DNA of 38,793 nucleotides from Methanobacteriota archaeon (GTDB lineage: Archaea; Thermoplasmatota; Poseidoniia; Poseidoniales; Poseidoniaceae), in NCBI GenBank assembly GCA_004195515.1, contig PSPR01000002.1:1-38793 (forward strand), written 5' to 3'. Positions 32,183 to 38,793 of the stretch are shown here, one piece after another. Numbering within the stretch: position 1 is the stretch's first letter; the number at the start of each line of letters is the position of its first letter. A model generated the notes under the pieces. The model was not told the DNA's origin. It was given only the letters and a program-made list of their open reading frames with translations, and searched no databases. A program made the translations under genes and the position numbers.

Positions 32183-33958
32183 ATGATGCGAAGAGCGGTA
32201 TTGCTATCCCTCTTAATTTTACTCGGGCCTATTTCTGGATGTTTTGGAACAAGCAATAGTGCCGAACCCGCCGCCGAAGAGGATTATTATCCCGATATAT
32301 ATGACCGGCACGAGTTAGATTGGAACTGGACAAATTCCTTTTCTTATACTCTTGAACCGGGGCCATACCACCCATTAGATGTTCAAGAGGCCACCTTCGA
32401 GGTCGACACTTCAGATATTTGGGAAACTGGCCCACCAACCTCCAATGTTCATCTTTCCTATTGGCTACCGTCAAATACCGAAGCGGGCGAAAAAGTCCCG
32501 GTCATCGCGGTGATTAGCCCTTATTTTTCTTTTGGCCAACCAGGCTCAGAATCTGGTGCGACCAATATTGTAGGTGCAGGTCGAGGCGAATTTATCTTCG
32601 ATAATTTTGTACCACACGGCTACGCTTACGCCCAAGTTGCGGTTTTCGGCACCGAGGAATCGAGCGGTTGTTTCGACTACCGCGGCGCCGGCGAAGGCCT
32701 CGGCATCCACGAGGCGGTCGAATGGCTCGGCCAGCAAGAATGGTCAAATGGCAATGTTGGTCTATATGGTAAATCATACGAGGGCGCAACCCAATGGGAA
32801 GCAGCAGCTCTTGGTAGTGAACATCTCAAAACCATCGTGCCGATTTCAGGTACGACCGCTTTACACCCACTGCTTTACAAGAACGGTAGTGCCGAGGCTA
32901 GAAGCCAGGTGATGCATATGAATTATTTTGGCAGCACAGTCGATTACGATAATGACGATATCGACAATGTTTGCCCTGACATCCTCGAAGGAGTTTTTGC
33001 CGGGCCAGTAACCTATGGGGCGGGAGAACTCGACCCCTATATGGAAAATTATTACCAGGAGCGCAGCCATATCGACAAAGCCTTCAACAACTGGAATGGC
33101 AGCATTTATTGGGTTCAAGGAATGCAGGATTGGAATGTAGATCCACACCAAGTTTTCGGTGGACCACCGGGGACAAATTGGTATTTGGATTATGCAGAAG
33201 CCGGGTATGATGTGCGCGGGATGCTTGGCCAATGGGAGCATAATTATCCTGACCAATGGTCAAAACACAACGCCCAAGAGCCGGGGTATGGTGGTGAAGC
33301 AATCCACAATATGACCAGATGGGATTGGGCTCAAGATTTATTTGAGTGGTTTGAATATTATCTCAAAGGAATAGGTCCAAAGCCGGGCTTATTTGCGCAA
33401 ATTCAGCGAAATGACGGCCAATGGCGTATCGAAGAGGTTTGGCCACCCCAAGATGCAGCATGGGAAGAGATTGACCTTAGTGGCTGTAATCAACAAGGTT
33501 CTAGAGTCGGCGTCGGATCTTCTGGTGTTGTCTTTGAGTGTGAAGGATTCTCATCTAGAATGTTGATTTCAGGTTTAGCCACCCTCCACCTAGAGGTTAT
33601 GGCATCATTTGATGGTGGACAGATTTTTGCTGAATTACAAGATAGTGAAACCGGAATGAGGATCGGTCATGCAACTATGGATATTCGCTATTATCAAGGT
33701 GGTTATGAGCCAACAACCGTGTTCCCGGGTCAAAGCTTGACCATGTTGATGGAATTCCAAGGAATTGATGCAATTCTCCCCGCAGGCCATGGAGTAATAT
33801 TGGTTTTGAGCGAGACAGGGGAGGATTATCTCACCCCGGCTTGTGGTGCTAATTGTCCGGTAACCGTCTTGGACGGAACCTTTTCTTTCCCCCACATTCA
33901 ACGCGATGGCAGCACAGTATTGACGACTCCTCAAAGCGAGGACGCAGCAAATAACTAA
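32183..33958 (+). CDS. S15/CocE-type alpha/beta-hydrolase lipoprotein (X-Pro dipeptidyl-peptidase-like)
   Basis: This 591-residue exported hydrolase has a lipoprotein signal ending LLGPISGC, so it is membrane-tethered. An alpha/beta-hydrolase domain carries the family nucleophile motif GKSYEG (S198), the acid in GMQDWNVD (D316) and the His in GQWEHNYPD (H353). YRGAGEGLG precedes the nucleophile as in S15 peptidases and cocaine esterases (DXRGxGxS type). The C-terminal 150 residues form a beta-jelly-roll-like domain usual in this family. Proline-specific peptidase or esterase activity are both possible. The open frame extends upstream to 32051 but overlaps the SDR gene; the signal peptide fixes the start at 32183 (or 32186). 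Confidence 0.88.
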   Translation: MMRRAVLLSLLILLGPISGCFGTSNSAEPAAEEDYYPDIYDRHELDWNWTNSFSYTLEPGPYHPLDVQEATFEVDTSDIWETGPPTSNVHLSYWLPSNTEAGEKVPVIAVISPYFSFGQPGSESGATNIVGAGRGEFIFDNFVPHGYAYAQVAVFGTEESSGCFDYRGAGEGLGIHEAVEWLGQQEWSNGNVGLYGKSYEGATQWEAAALGSEHLKTIVPISGTTALHPLLYKNGSAEARSQVMHMNYFGSTVDYDNDDIDNVCPDILEGVFAGPVTYGAGELDPYMENYYQERSHIDKAFNNWNGSIYWVQGMQDWNVDPHQVFGGPPGTNWYLDYAEAGYDVRGMLGQWEHNYPDQWSKHNAQEPGYGGEAIHNMTRWDWAQDLFEWFEYYLKGIGPKPGLFAQIQRNDGQWRIEEVWPPQDAAWEEIDLSGCNQQGSRVGVGSSGVVFECEGFSSRMLISGLATLHLEVMASFDGGQIFAELQDSETGMRIGHATMDIRYYQGGYEPTTVFPGQSLTMLMEFQGIDAILPAGHGVILVLSETGEDYLTPACGANCPVTVLDGTFSFPHIQRDGSTVLTTPQSEDAANN

Positions 33959-34209
33959 GGTTTTCTTAGTTTTATTACTCCGATAATTACCGAAACAATT
34001 GTCAAAATAGCGGCAATATTACTGTAAATAATCGGAGTAGCATCGATTAAAACCCCATATATTACCCATAGACTTAGAGTGAAGACGATGAGAAATAATG
34101 TCGGCAATGAAACTCCATCGTGACGTTTTTCAAACCAGACGGTTCGAACTTGAGGGAACCAGGCGAGGACACCAAGGATTCCTGCTAAAAAGCCAATTAA
34201 TTCTATCAT
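33955..34209 (-). CDS. SemiSWEET/PQ-loop sugar transporter
   Basis: This 84-residue protein has three membrane helices and the PQ motif (AWFPQVRTV) of SemiSWEET transporters, which dimerise to move sugars down a gradient. LSLWVIYG and IIYSNIAAIL are also typical. The ATG at 34209 overlaps the NERD gene stop (TGATG) and is preceded by GAGGAG nine bases upstream; a GTG three codons earlier is the alternative. Its stop overlaps the stop of the convergent S15 gene by four bases. The substrate is not determined by sequence. Confidence 0.88.
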   Translation of the reverse strand: MIELIGFLAGILGVLAWFPQVRTVWFEKRHDGVSLPTLFLIVFTLSLWVIYGVLIDATPIIYSNIAAILTIVSVIIGVIKLRKP

Positions 34210-35024
34210 CAACCCCACTCCTCTTTTGGATTACTGAATTCGATTTTAGAAATATGAGCGAATGGAATAGTTCGCGACCCCTTTTCGCCAACTACCGAAA
34301 TATGAGGGCCGGTTAAATCTATGACCATTTGTCCGGTTGAGAGTTTAGATTTAGGTCCAACGATCAAACCGAATAATCCACTATTTCTAATAGAACAATC
34401 CCTTTTTGTGAAAGGGTATTTTAAAATATCACCATGGAGGGTTTTTCCGCCATTTAAGTGGATGGTATCCCAAGTTCCAAAACCTTCTAAAGTTTGTTTT
34501 AATTGTTCATCCGGTGCTGATTTTTGCATTTTATCTAACATATCAATGAAGCCGAGTTCATCATATGTTTCAGCGCCTTTTGGAATGGCAGACCATTTGA
34601 GATTTGAATTTGAAAACACCAAAATTGTTTTGGCCTTTGGAAGGTCTTGTCCACAGCGATCTTTGTGAATTTTGGCAATGATATCACCCTTTCTTGTCGT
34701 CCAAGCGACAATGTCTTTATGTTCTAAAAAAGAACCATTTTTTCTTTTTTGTAAAAACTTCCCTTCACCGGTTATGGAAAAAGACCCCGACCAATGTTTT
34801 TGTTCGATGAATAAAATTTCATTCTTGGTTGCAATTACCATATCCAATTCTCTCCGGCCGCCTTGCTCGGGGTCTGGAAATCTAATCCCTTCAAGGACCA
34901 ATGCGTTCTTTGAAACCGCACGGGTTAACTTGAGTAATCTGTATTCTGCTAATCTTCCAGAAACCACATGGCCTTCTGGCTCAAATGATTTTCTTCGTGC
35001 TAACCATTGAGAAATCCGACCCAA
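34209..35024 (-). CDS. NERD (nuclease-related) domain protein
   Basis: In this 271-residue protein, residues about 20-130 form a NERD domain related to Holliday-junction-resolvase-like nucleases: GRRELDMVIATKNEILFIE followed by QKHWSGSF gives the conserved Asp and the ExK pair. The C-terminal half (IRNSGLFGLIVG, GPHISVVGEKG, HISKIEFS) is a beta-rich extension of unknown role. The start is a TTG at 35024; no in-frame ATG precedes the domain, and GAGGTGA, overlapping the HAD gene stop, is a strong ribosome-binding site just upstream. It is part of a packed operon with the HAD phosphatase and SemiSWEET genes. Confidence 0.85.
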   Translation of the reverse strand: MGRISQWLARRKSFEPEGHVVSGRLAEYRLLKLTRAVSKNALVLEGIRFPDPEQGGRRELDMVIATKNEILFIEQKHWSGSFSITGEGKFLQKRKNGSFLEHKDIVAWTTRKGDIIAKIHKDRCGQDLPKAKTILVFSNSNLKWSAIPKGAETYDELGFIDMLDKMQKSAPDEQLKQTLEGFGTWDTIHLNGGKTLHGDILKYPFTKRDCSIRNSGLFGLIVGPKSKLSTGQMVIDLTGPHISVVGEKGSRTIPFAHISKIEFSNPKEEWG

Positions 35025-35028
35025 AATC

Positions 35029-35035
35029 TCACCTC
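35029..35035 (-). promoter_or_regulatory. Ribosome-binding site supporting a TTG start of the NERD gene
   Basis: GAGGTGA on the minus strand contains the HAD stop codon (TGA) and lies four bases before the TTG at 35024-35022. It is the main reason to accept the rare start codon. Confidence 0.6.
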
Positions 35036-35814
35036 AATAATTCATCGACCGAGTTTACAACAACATCAACACTTTTTCCAGAGGAGTCTAGATCGGCTAA
35101 AGTCGCCTCACCCGATAAGACCAAAACCGAAACACACCCAGCTCTAATAGCCATTTCCATATCGGTGTAAAGACGGTCTCCAACCATGGCACAGCGAGCA
35201 GGATCTAAGCCCAATTCTTCGATTTTATGCATTATCATTCCAGGATTTGGCTTCCCACTAATATGGACGGGATCTTTGCCGGTTGTCACCTTTAACATTG
35301 CCAAATAAGCACCAACGTCGGGCAAACCTCCATCAGGAGATGGACATACCATGTCGGGATGACTTGCTACCAATGGAACGCCACGATGCATGTGAATTGA
35401 AGCGGTAGAAATTTTTTCATAATCTATTTCGGTATCATAGCCTAAGACAACATATTGAGGATTTTCATCACGAGTGCTAATTCCCGCCTCTTCCATCATC
35501 TCTCTCATTCCTTGGGTTGCAATCGCCCAAGTTTTGGTGATATTATTCTTAGCGAGCCAAGACAATAAATCATGGGTTGATAATAAGATTTCATTTTTCT
35601 CACAGGGGATATTTAGCGAAGATAATTTTTCTTGGTACTGTTTTACCGATTTGCTGGAATTATTGGATAAAAAATAACGCTTCACACCTTGGTCATCACA
35701 GCGTTGTAAGAACTCTAATGCCCCCGGAATCAATTCTCCACCAAGATAAATGGTTCCATCTAAATCCAGAAAAACCGCATCAACATTTTCGAGTTTTGCA
35801 TCCATTTTCATCAT
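35029..35814 (-). CDS. HAD-superfamily (NagD-type, IIA) sugar/nucleotide phosphatase
   Basis: This 261-residue phosphatase of HAD subfamily IIA contains motif I FLDLDGTIYLG (D17 nucleophile, D19), motif II LSNNSSKS, motif III Lys in SGKPNPGM and motif IV MVGDRLYTDMEMA. A C2-type cap lies between motifs II and III. Relatives dephosphorylate small phosphometabolites such as glycerol phosphate, phosphoglycolate, UMP or sugar phosphates; the substrate is not clear. It begins one base after the stop of the geranylgeranyl reductase gene, so the two are translated from one message. Confidence 0.9.
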   Translation of the reverse strand: MMKMDAKLENVDAVFLDLDGTIYLGGELIPGALEFLQRCDDQGVKRYFLSNNSSKSVKQYQEKLSSLNIPCEKNEILLSTHDLLSWLAKNNITKTWAIATQGMREMMEEAGISTRDENPQYVVLGYDTEIDYEKISTASIHMHRGVPLVASHPDMVCPSPDGGLPDVGAYLAMLKVTTGKDPVHISGKPNPGMIMHKIEELGLDPARCAMVGDRLYTDMEMAIRAGCVSVLVLSGEATLADLDSSGKSVDVVVNSVDELLR

Positions 35815-35815
35815 C

Positions 35816-37138
35816 TCAGAATAATAAAGTCTTCACCATAAACCATTTTGAATGGAGATTTTCTTGTGCCTCTTTACTGGCGATCATCTCGGTCATCATC
35901 TCTTGGAGCACCGGCTTTTTACTGGCTTTTTTGACAAACCAATTTAGTAGCCACGCCTTTCTAGATGTTTTTTGCATCTTATATGAGTTGGTTAATTCAG
36001 GTCCAAGCAAAGCCCACATTTCTTCTTGATATGCAAGGCCACCTTTATTTTCAATAACATGTTCAGCGGCCATTTTTGCTGTAACCAATGCATTTCCGAC
36101 ACCTTCGCCCGAAAATGGATCGACCAAACTTGCAGCATCACCAATCAACATTGCCCCACCGGTAAAAGCTCGTCGCGGTTGGTTTTTTTCACCTTTCCTA
36201 GGGGATCCAAACGGAAGCAGCCAACCCTTTGAACTACCCTTAATCAATTCGGCATCAGCGAACCTATCTTTGAAAGAGGGATGATTTGCAATGACATCTG
36301 CTTGCATTGCTTTGAGTTTTTTCTTTTGCTTATCCATTAAGCCTAAGACCATTCCAATGCCGACGTTTACGGTCCCATCCCCTAAAGGGAATAGCCAGAA
36401 ATATCCTGGAATAACCGAATCCACGAAGTGTAATTCGATATTACCAGATTTGCCTTCACAGCCTTTGACCCCTTTCCAATATTGGCGGAATCCACCACAA
36501 TAATGCATTCGGTCGACCATTTGTTCACCATTCATTGTCTCGAGAATCGTTTTTGCCACCGGGCATTGATAGCCCCCAGCACCTATTGTCCATGGTGCAG
36601 AATAAGCGCGTTTTTCACCACGTTTTCCTCCGATTCCAATACTTATGCCCGTGATAGTTTTTCCACTATGATGAACTTCGGTAACCGTAGCACCTTGGAT
36701 GACAGAACCGCCGCTTTCAAGTACTAATTCAGTCGCTCTTTCGAATAATAACCAATCGAATTGTTGGCGCGGAAGAGAATATCCTGCCTCCATTTTTTCA
36801 ACATCGTCCTCGGGTAAAGGAACAACCACTTCGTGGCCTTTTGGAGATGAAAACAGAATGCCGGTCACTCGGAAATGGGGCGTGGATTCCAATTTAGTTT
36901 TTATGCCGAGGGCGTTGACATGACCAAGCGATTTTCCTCCAACAGCATCACCACAAACCTTGTCGCGCGGCCAAATCCCCCTTTCTACCAATAAGACCCT
37001 TTTTCCAGCCATAGCAAGATAACTCGCACAAGCCGAACCGCCCGGTCCACCACCGACTACGATCGCATCGAATTTGGATTCTGAATCAGGGATTGGTCCG
37101 GTTTCGATTGGCTCATCCCAGAATCTCGCACCTGCCAT
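35816..37138 (-). CDS. Geranylgeranyl reductase family flavoprotein
   Basis: This 440-residue FAD enzyme starts the fold at AIVVGGGPGGSACASYLA (about residues 25-42). CGDAVGGKSL follows, then the substrate motif PRQQFDWLL and the second FAD motif GDAASLVDPFSGEGVGNAL. The family saturates the geranylgeranyl chains of archaeal lipids or reduces related isoprenoids. The length and both motifs are complete, unlike the short homolog at 20687. The C-terminal 80 residues form a helical tail. Which of the isoprenoid substrates it uses is not visible from sequence. It heads into the HAD, NERD and SemiSWEET genes and follows a YdjM-like gene by 11 bases. Confidence 0.88.
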   Translation of the reverse strand: MAGARFWDEPIETGPIPDSESKFDAIVVGGGPGGSACASYLAMAGKRVLLVERGIWPRDKVCGDAVGGKSLGHVNALGIKTKLESTPHFRVTGILFSSPKGHEVVVPLPEDDVEKMEAGYSLPRQQFDWLLFERATELVLESGGSVIQGATVTEVHHSGKTITGISIGIGGKRGEKRAYSAPWTIGAGGYQCPVAKTILETMNGEQMVDRMHYCGGFRQYWKGVKGCEGKSGNIELHFVDSVIPGYFWLFPLGDGTVNVGIGMVLGLMDKQKKKLKAMQADVIANHPSFKDRFADAELIKGSSKGWLLPFGSPRKGEKNQPRRAFTGGAMLIGDAASLVDPFSGEGVGNALVTAKMAAEHVIENKGGLAYQEEMWALLGPELTNSYKMQKTSRKAWLLNWFVKKASKKPVLQEMMTEMIASKEAQENLHSKWFMVKTLLF

Positions 37139-37149
37139 GAAGAACCGCT

Positions 37150-37461
37150 CTAGGGTTTAGGTTCAAGAGCGTTGGTGCGCCAAGTTGCGGTCATAACCGA
37201 GGTTGCATACCACGCGGCCCCAGCCAGAGTGATACAAATCGCCCGCCAAAGGGGTGACCAACTCCAAGGATCACCAATTCCTTCAATTTGGCCCGGAAGT
37301 GGGAAAAACGGCCAAGTAGACCAAGCACCGGTATGCGATAGAATATCGATTGCGCCATGGCTTGCCCAAGCCATTAATGGCCAGGTGCGCCAACCTTTCT
37401 TTCTAAATCCTAAAAAAACGATGAATACCAACAATAGCGAATGGGTAAACCAATATGGCAT
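37150..37461 (-). CDS. YdjM-like membrane protein, apparently lacking the N-terminal part
   Basis: This is a 103-residue membrane protein. FTHSLLLVFIVF and SHGAIDILSHTGAW followed by WPFFPLPG match the C-terminal half of the YdjM/DUF457 family (putative membrane-bound metal-dependent hydrolases), where a THSLL helix is followed by a SHxxxDxxxH segment. The usual first helices and the PDxD segment are missing. An in-frame stop lies seven codons before the ATG. In another frame the bases just upstream (37523-37463) would encode HLVDWVDSGFHHP, so a frameshift or recent truncation is possible. The proposed role is inference from the family. Confidence 0.55.
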   Translation of the reverse strand: MPYWFTHSLLLVFIVFLGFRKKGWRTWPLMAWASHGAIDILSHTGAWSTWPFFPLPGQIEGIGDPWSWSPLWRAICITLAGAAWYATSVMTATWRTNALEPKP

Positions 37462-37521
37462 GGGTGATGAAATCCAGAATCAACCCAATCAACCAAATGA
37501 CAAGAACCCATCGCAAAACCC

Positions 37522-38445
37522 ATGGTGACACGCCGCCAAGCAGGATTTGGATTGCTTTTAGTCACCTTTGTTTGGGGCGCGACCTTCATTTGGATGAAGC
37601 AAGCGTTGAACGTTCTCGCTCTAGAAATCTCATTATATTCTAATTCAGCAGTAGTTGGAATTTTGGTAGCGGCAAGGTTTTTGATAGCATTGATTTTATT
37701 GATATTATTTTCAACCAAAGCTAGGGCGGGGCTAATGGATAAAGAGAGTTGGAAAGGTGGATTGATCTTAGGTGGATTGATGTTTGCCGGTTTCTTTTTG
37801 CAAATGGTTGGAATCGAATCTATCGACCCTTCGGTTTCAGCATTTCTCACCTCTCTCTACGTGGTAATGACCGCGGTAATCTTAGCAAAAATTAGCGATA
37901 AAAAGCCAACCAGGGTGATGGCCTTTGGAGTATTTTTAGCGACTATCGGTGCTGGTTTAATTTCCGGCCCACCACAATTAACCTGGGGTATTGGTGAATT
38001 ACTTACAGTACTATGCGCATTCTTCTTTGCATTACACATCATCTTGACCGATAAAATAACCAAGAAATTAGAACCGATCGGATTGACTGCAACATCATTT
38101 ACGGTGTTGATAATAATGTCATTAACCACCGGGCTTTTCGCTGCAAAAGATATTTCGGTCATCAAAATAATCATCGTCGAAGGAGTGGCATTGCCATTAC
38201 TTTTGCTCGGAATTTTTGGATCTCTAGTTTGTATCCTCGCTCTAAACATTCTTCAACGACATCTCAATCCGACCCATGCAGCAATCATCTATTCATTCGA
38301 ACCGGTTTGGGCAACATTTTACGGATGGGGTGTAGGTTTGGTTGAGCCAAATTGGTGGTTATTGATGGGATTATTACTATTGGCCGGAAATATAATCGTC
38401 GAATTGGACGAGCATCATCTAAGTGAAGATGCCTTACCCGCGTAA
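37522..38445 (+). CDS. DMT superfamily (EamA) transporter
   Basis: This 307-residue protein has ten predicted membrane helices in two EamA repeats. GFGLLLVTFVWGATFIWMKQ is the typical first helix, and GIESIDPSVSAFLTSLYVV and LNPTHAAIIYSFEPVWAT are the conserved helix-4/9 segments of the family. Members export or import metabolites such as amino acids, nucleotide sugars or cofactors; specificity is not visible. The ATG overlaps, on the opposite strand, a possible start of the YdjM-like gene. The 3' end overlaps the convergent Lrp/AsnC gene by 31 bases. Confidence 0.92.
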   Translation: MVTRRQAGFGLLLVTFVWGATFIWMKQALNVLALEISLYSNSAVVGILVAARFLIALILLILFSTKARAGLMDKESWKGGLILGGLMFAGFFLQMVGIESIDPSVSAFLTSLYVVMTAVILAKISDKKPTRVMAFGVFLATIGAGLISGPPQLTWGIGELLTVLCAFFFALHIILTDKITKKLEPIGLTATSFTVLIIMSLTTGLFAAKDISVIKIIIVEGVALPLLLLGIFGSLVCILALNILQRHLNPTHAAIIYSFEPVWATFYGWGVGLVEPNWWLLMGLLLLAGNIIVELDEHHLSEDALPA

Positions 38446-38793
38446 TCATAAAACGAAACCATAGTTTGGGTATTGGCGATTCCGCCGACCTTTGATAATT
38501 CATCTAAAATCGCATCTCCAAGCGAGTCCATCGAAGGACTCACCACCTCGATCAACAGATCCCAATCCCCGGCGATTACATTACATCTGACCACAAAAGG
38601 CAATTCACACATTTTGCTCGCAATATCCCGTCGATCGATATTTCCTCGTTCACAACGAGCGAAAATAAAAGCCCGAAGTTCATAACCCATCGCTCTAGCA
38701 TCTAAATCGACGGTAAATCTTTGAATGATCCCATCTCGCTTCAATTTGGCAATTCGGTCATGGGCGGTCACCCTTGCCAAACCAAGTTTTTCT
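38415..38793 (-). CDS. Lrp/AsnC family transcriptional regulator (5' end outside the window)
   Basis: The gene is cut by the window edge; 125 codons are visible. The first visible residues KLGLARVTAHDRIAKLKRDG are the end of the helix-turn-helix domain, followed by the linker IIQRFTVDLDARAMGY and a RAM ligand-binding domain (AFIFARCERGN, VRCNVIAGDWDLLIEVV). Lrp/AsnC proteins are amino-acid-responsive regulators; the effector is unknown. It is convergent with the DMT transporter gene, whose last 31 bases it overlaps. Confidence 0.92.
   Translation of the reverse strand, partial: EKLGLARVTAHDRIAKLKRDGIIQRFTVDLDARAMGYELRAFIFARCERGNIDRRDIASKMCELPFVVRCNVIAGDWDLLIEVVSPSMDSLGDAILDELSKVGGIANTQTMVSFYDYAGKASSLR

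Noticed and set aside
37410-37850. 146-codon minus-strand frame over the DMT transporter start
   Set aside because: It is antisense to the first third of a clear transporter gene and has the composition of a shadow frame. Only its last part may matter, as the possible missing start of the YdjM-like gene.
1-38793. CRISPR arrays, insertion sequences, transposases, integrases or a replication origin
   Set aside because: I looked for regular direct repeats with spacers, terminal inverted repeats with transposase frames and origin-type repeats near orc1/cdc6, and saw none.

Overview
This window looks like a piece of a compact archaeal genome, most likely a planktonic marine euryarchaeon of the Marine Group II/III type (Candidatus Poseidoniales and relatives, Thermoplasmatota). 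The archaeal evidence is direct. There is an archaeal GGGP synthase for ether lipids, two geranylgeranyl-reductase-type flavoproteins, ribosomal protein eL20 (LX) followed by prefoldin alpha and FtsY, a beta-CASP nuclease of the archaeal CPSF type, and TATA-like boxes 22-45 bases before many start codons. The lineage assignment is inference. It rests on the mix of archaeal information genes with bacterial-type genes (UvrA, RluA-like synthase, PurSL/PurQ, MreB-like actin) and on several exported peptidases, three of them lipoproteins with the same SGCFG lipobox.

Layout. 1-7.95 kb: a tRNA-Leu(GAG), a dimethylargininase, two paralogous M28 peptidase lipoproteins, an LVIVD-repeat secreted protein, a small membrane protein, a candidate 51-residue gene and an M50 membrane protease. 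8.0-20.1 kb: a long, mostly minus-strand block with alaX, purQ, purSL, uvrA, an RluA-like pseudouridine synthase, moeA, a zinc-ribbon protein and a beta-CASP nuclease. 20.1-20.5 kb: the only gap over 300 bases, rich in inverted repeats. 20.5-22.1 kb: a ferredoxin, a short FAD-binding protein and GGGP synthase in one tight operon. 22.1-26.7 kb (minus): a subtilase, an MreB-like actin and a long coiled-coil protein whose N-terminus resembles DivIVA. 26.7-30.1 kb (plus): eL20, prefoldin alpha, FtsY, a DUF1844 protein and a membrane-anchored pseudo-receiver protein. 30.0-38.8 kb: a URA3-like OMP decarboxylase, an extended SDR, an S15-type peptidase lipoprotein, then a packed minus-strand operon (YdjM-like fragment, geranylgeranyl reductase, HAD phosphatase, NERD protein, SemiSWEET), a DMT transporter and an Lrp/AsnC regulator cut by the window edge.

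Functional themes. Exported peptidases (two M28, one S8, one S15-like) fit a life on protein-rich particles or dissolved peptides. Lipid synthesis is represented twice: the ferredoxin/FAD/GGGPS operon and the full-length reductase near 36 kb. De novo nucleotide synthesis is represented by purSL, purQ and pyrF. The most interesting candidate system is the actin-like protein next to the DivIVA-like coiled-coil protein, a possible shape or polarity module. A second theme is the number of short perfect inverted repeats just upstream of start codons (moeA, purL, mreB, uvrA, the M50 gene, prefoldin). Convergent genes nearly always abut or overlap.

Start codons were re-evaluated throughout. Several longest reading frames begin at TTG or run far upstream of the family start, and I give the start that best fits homology, promoter spacing or ribosome-binding site.
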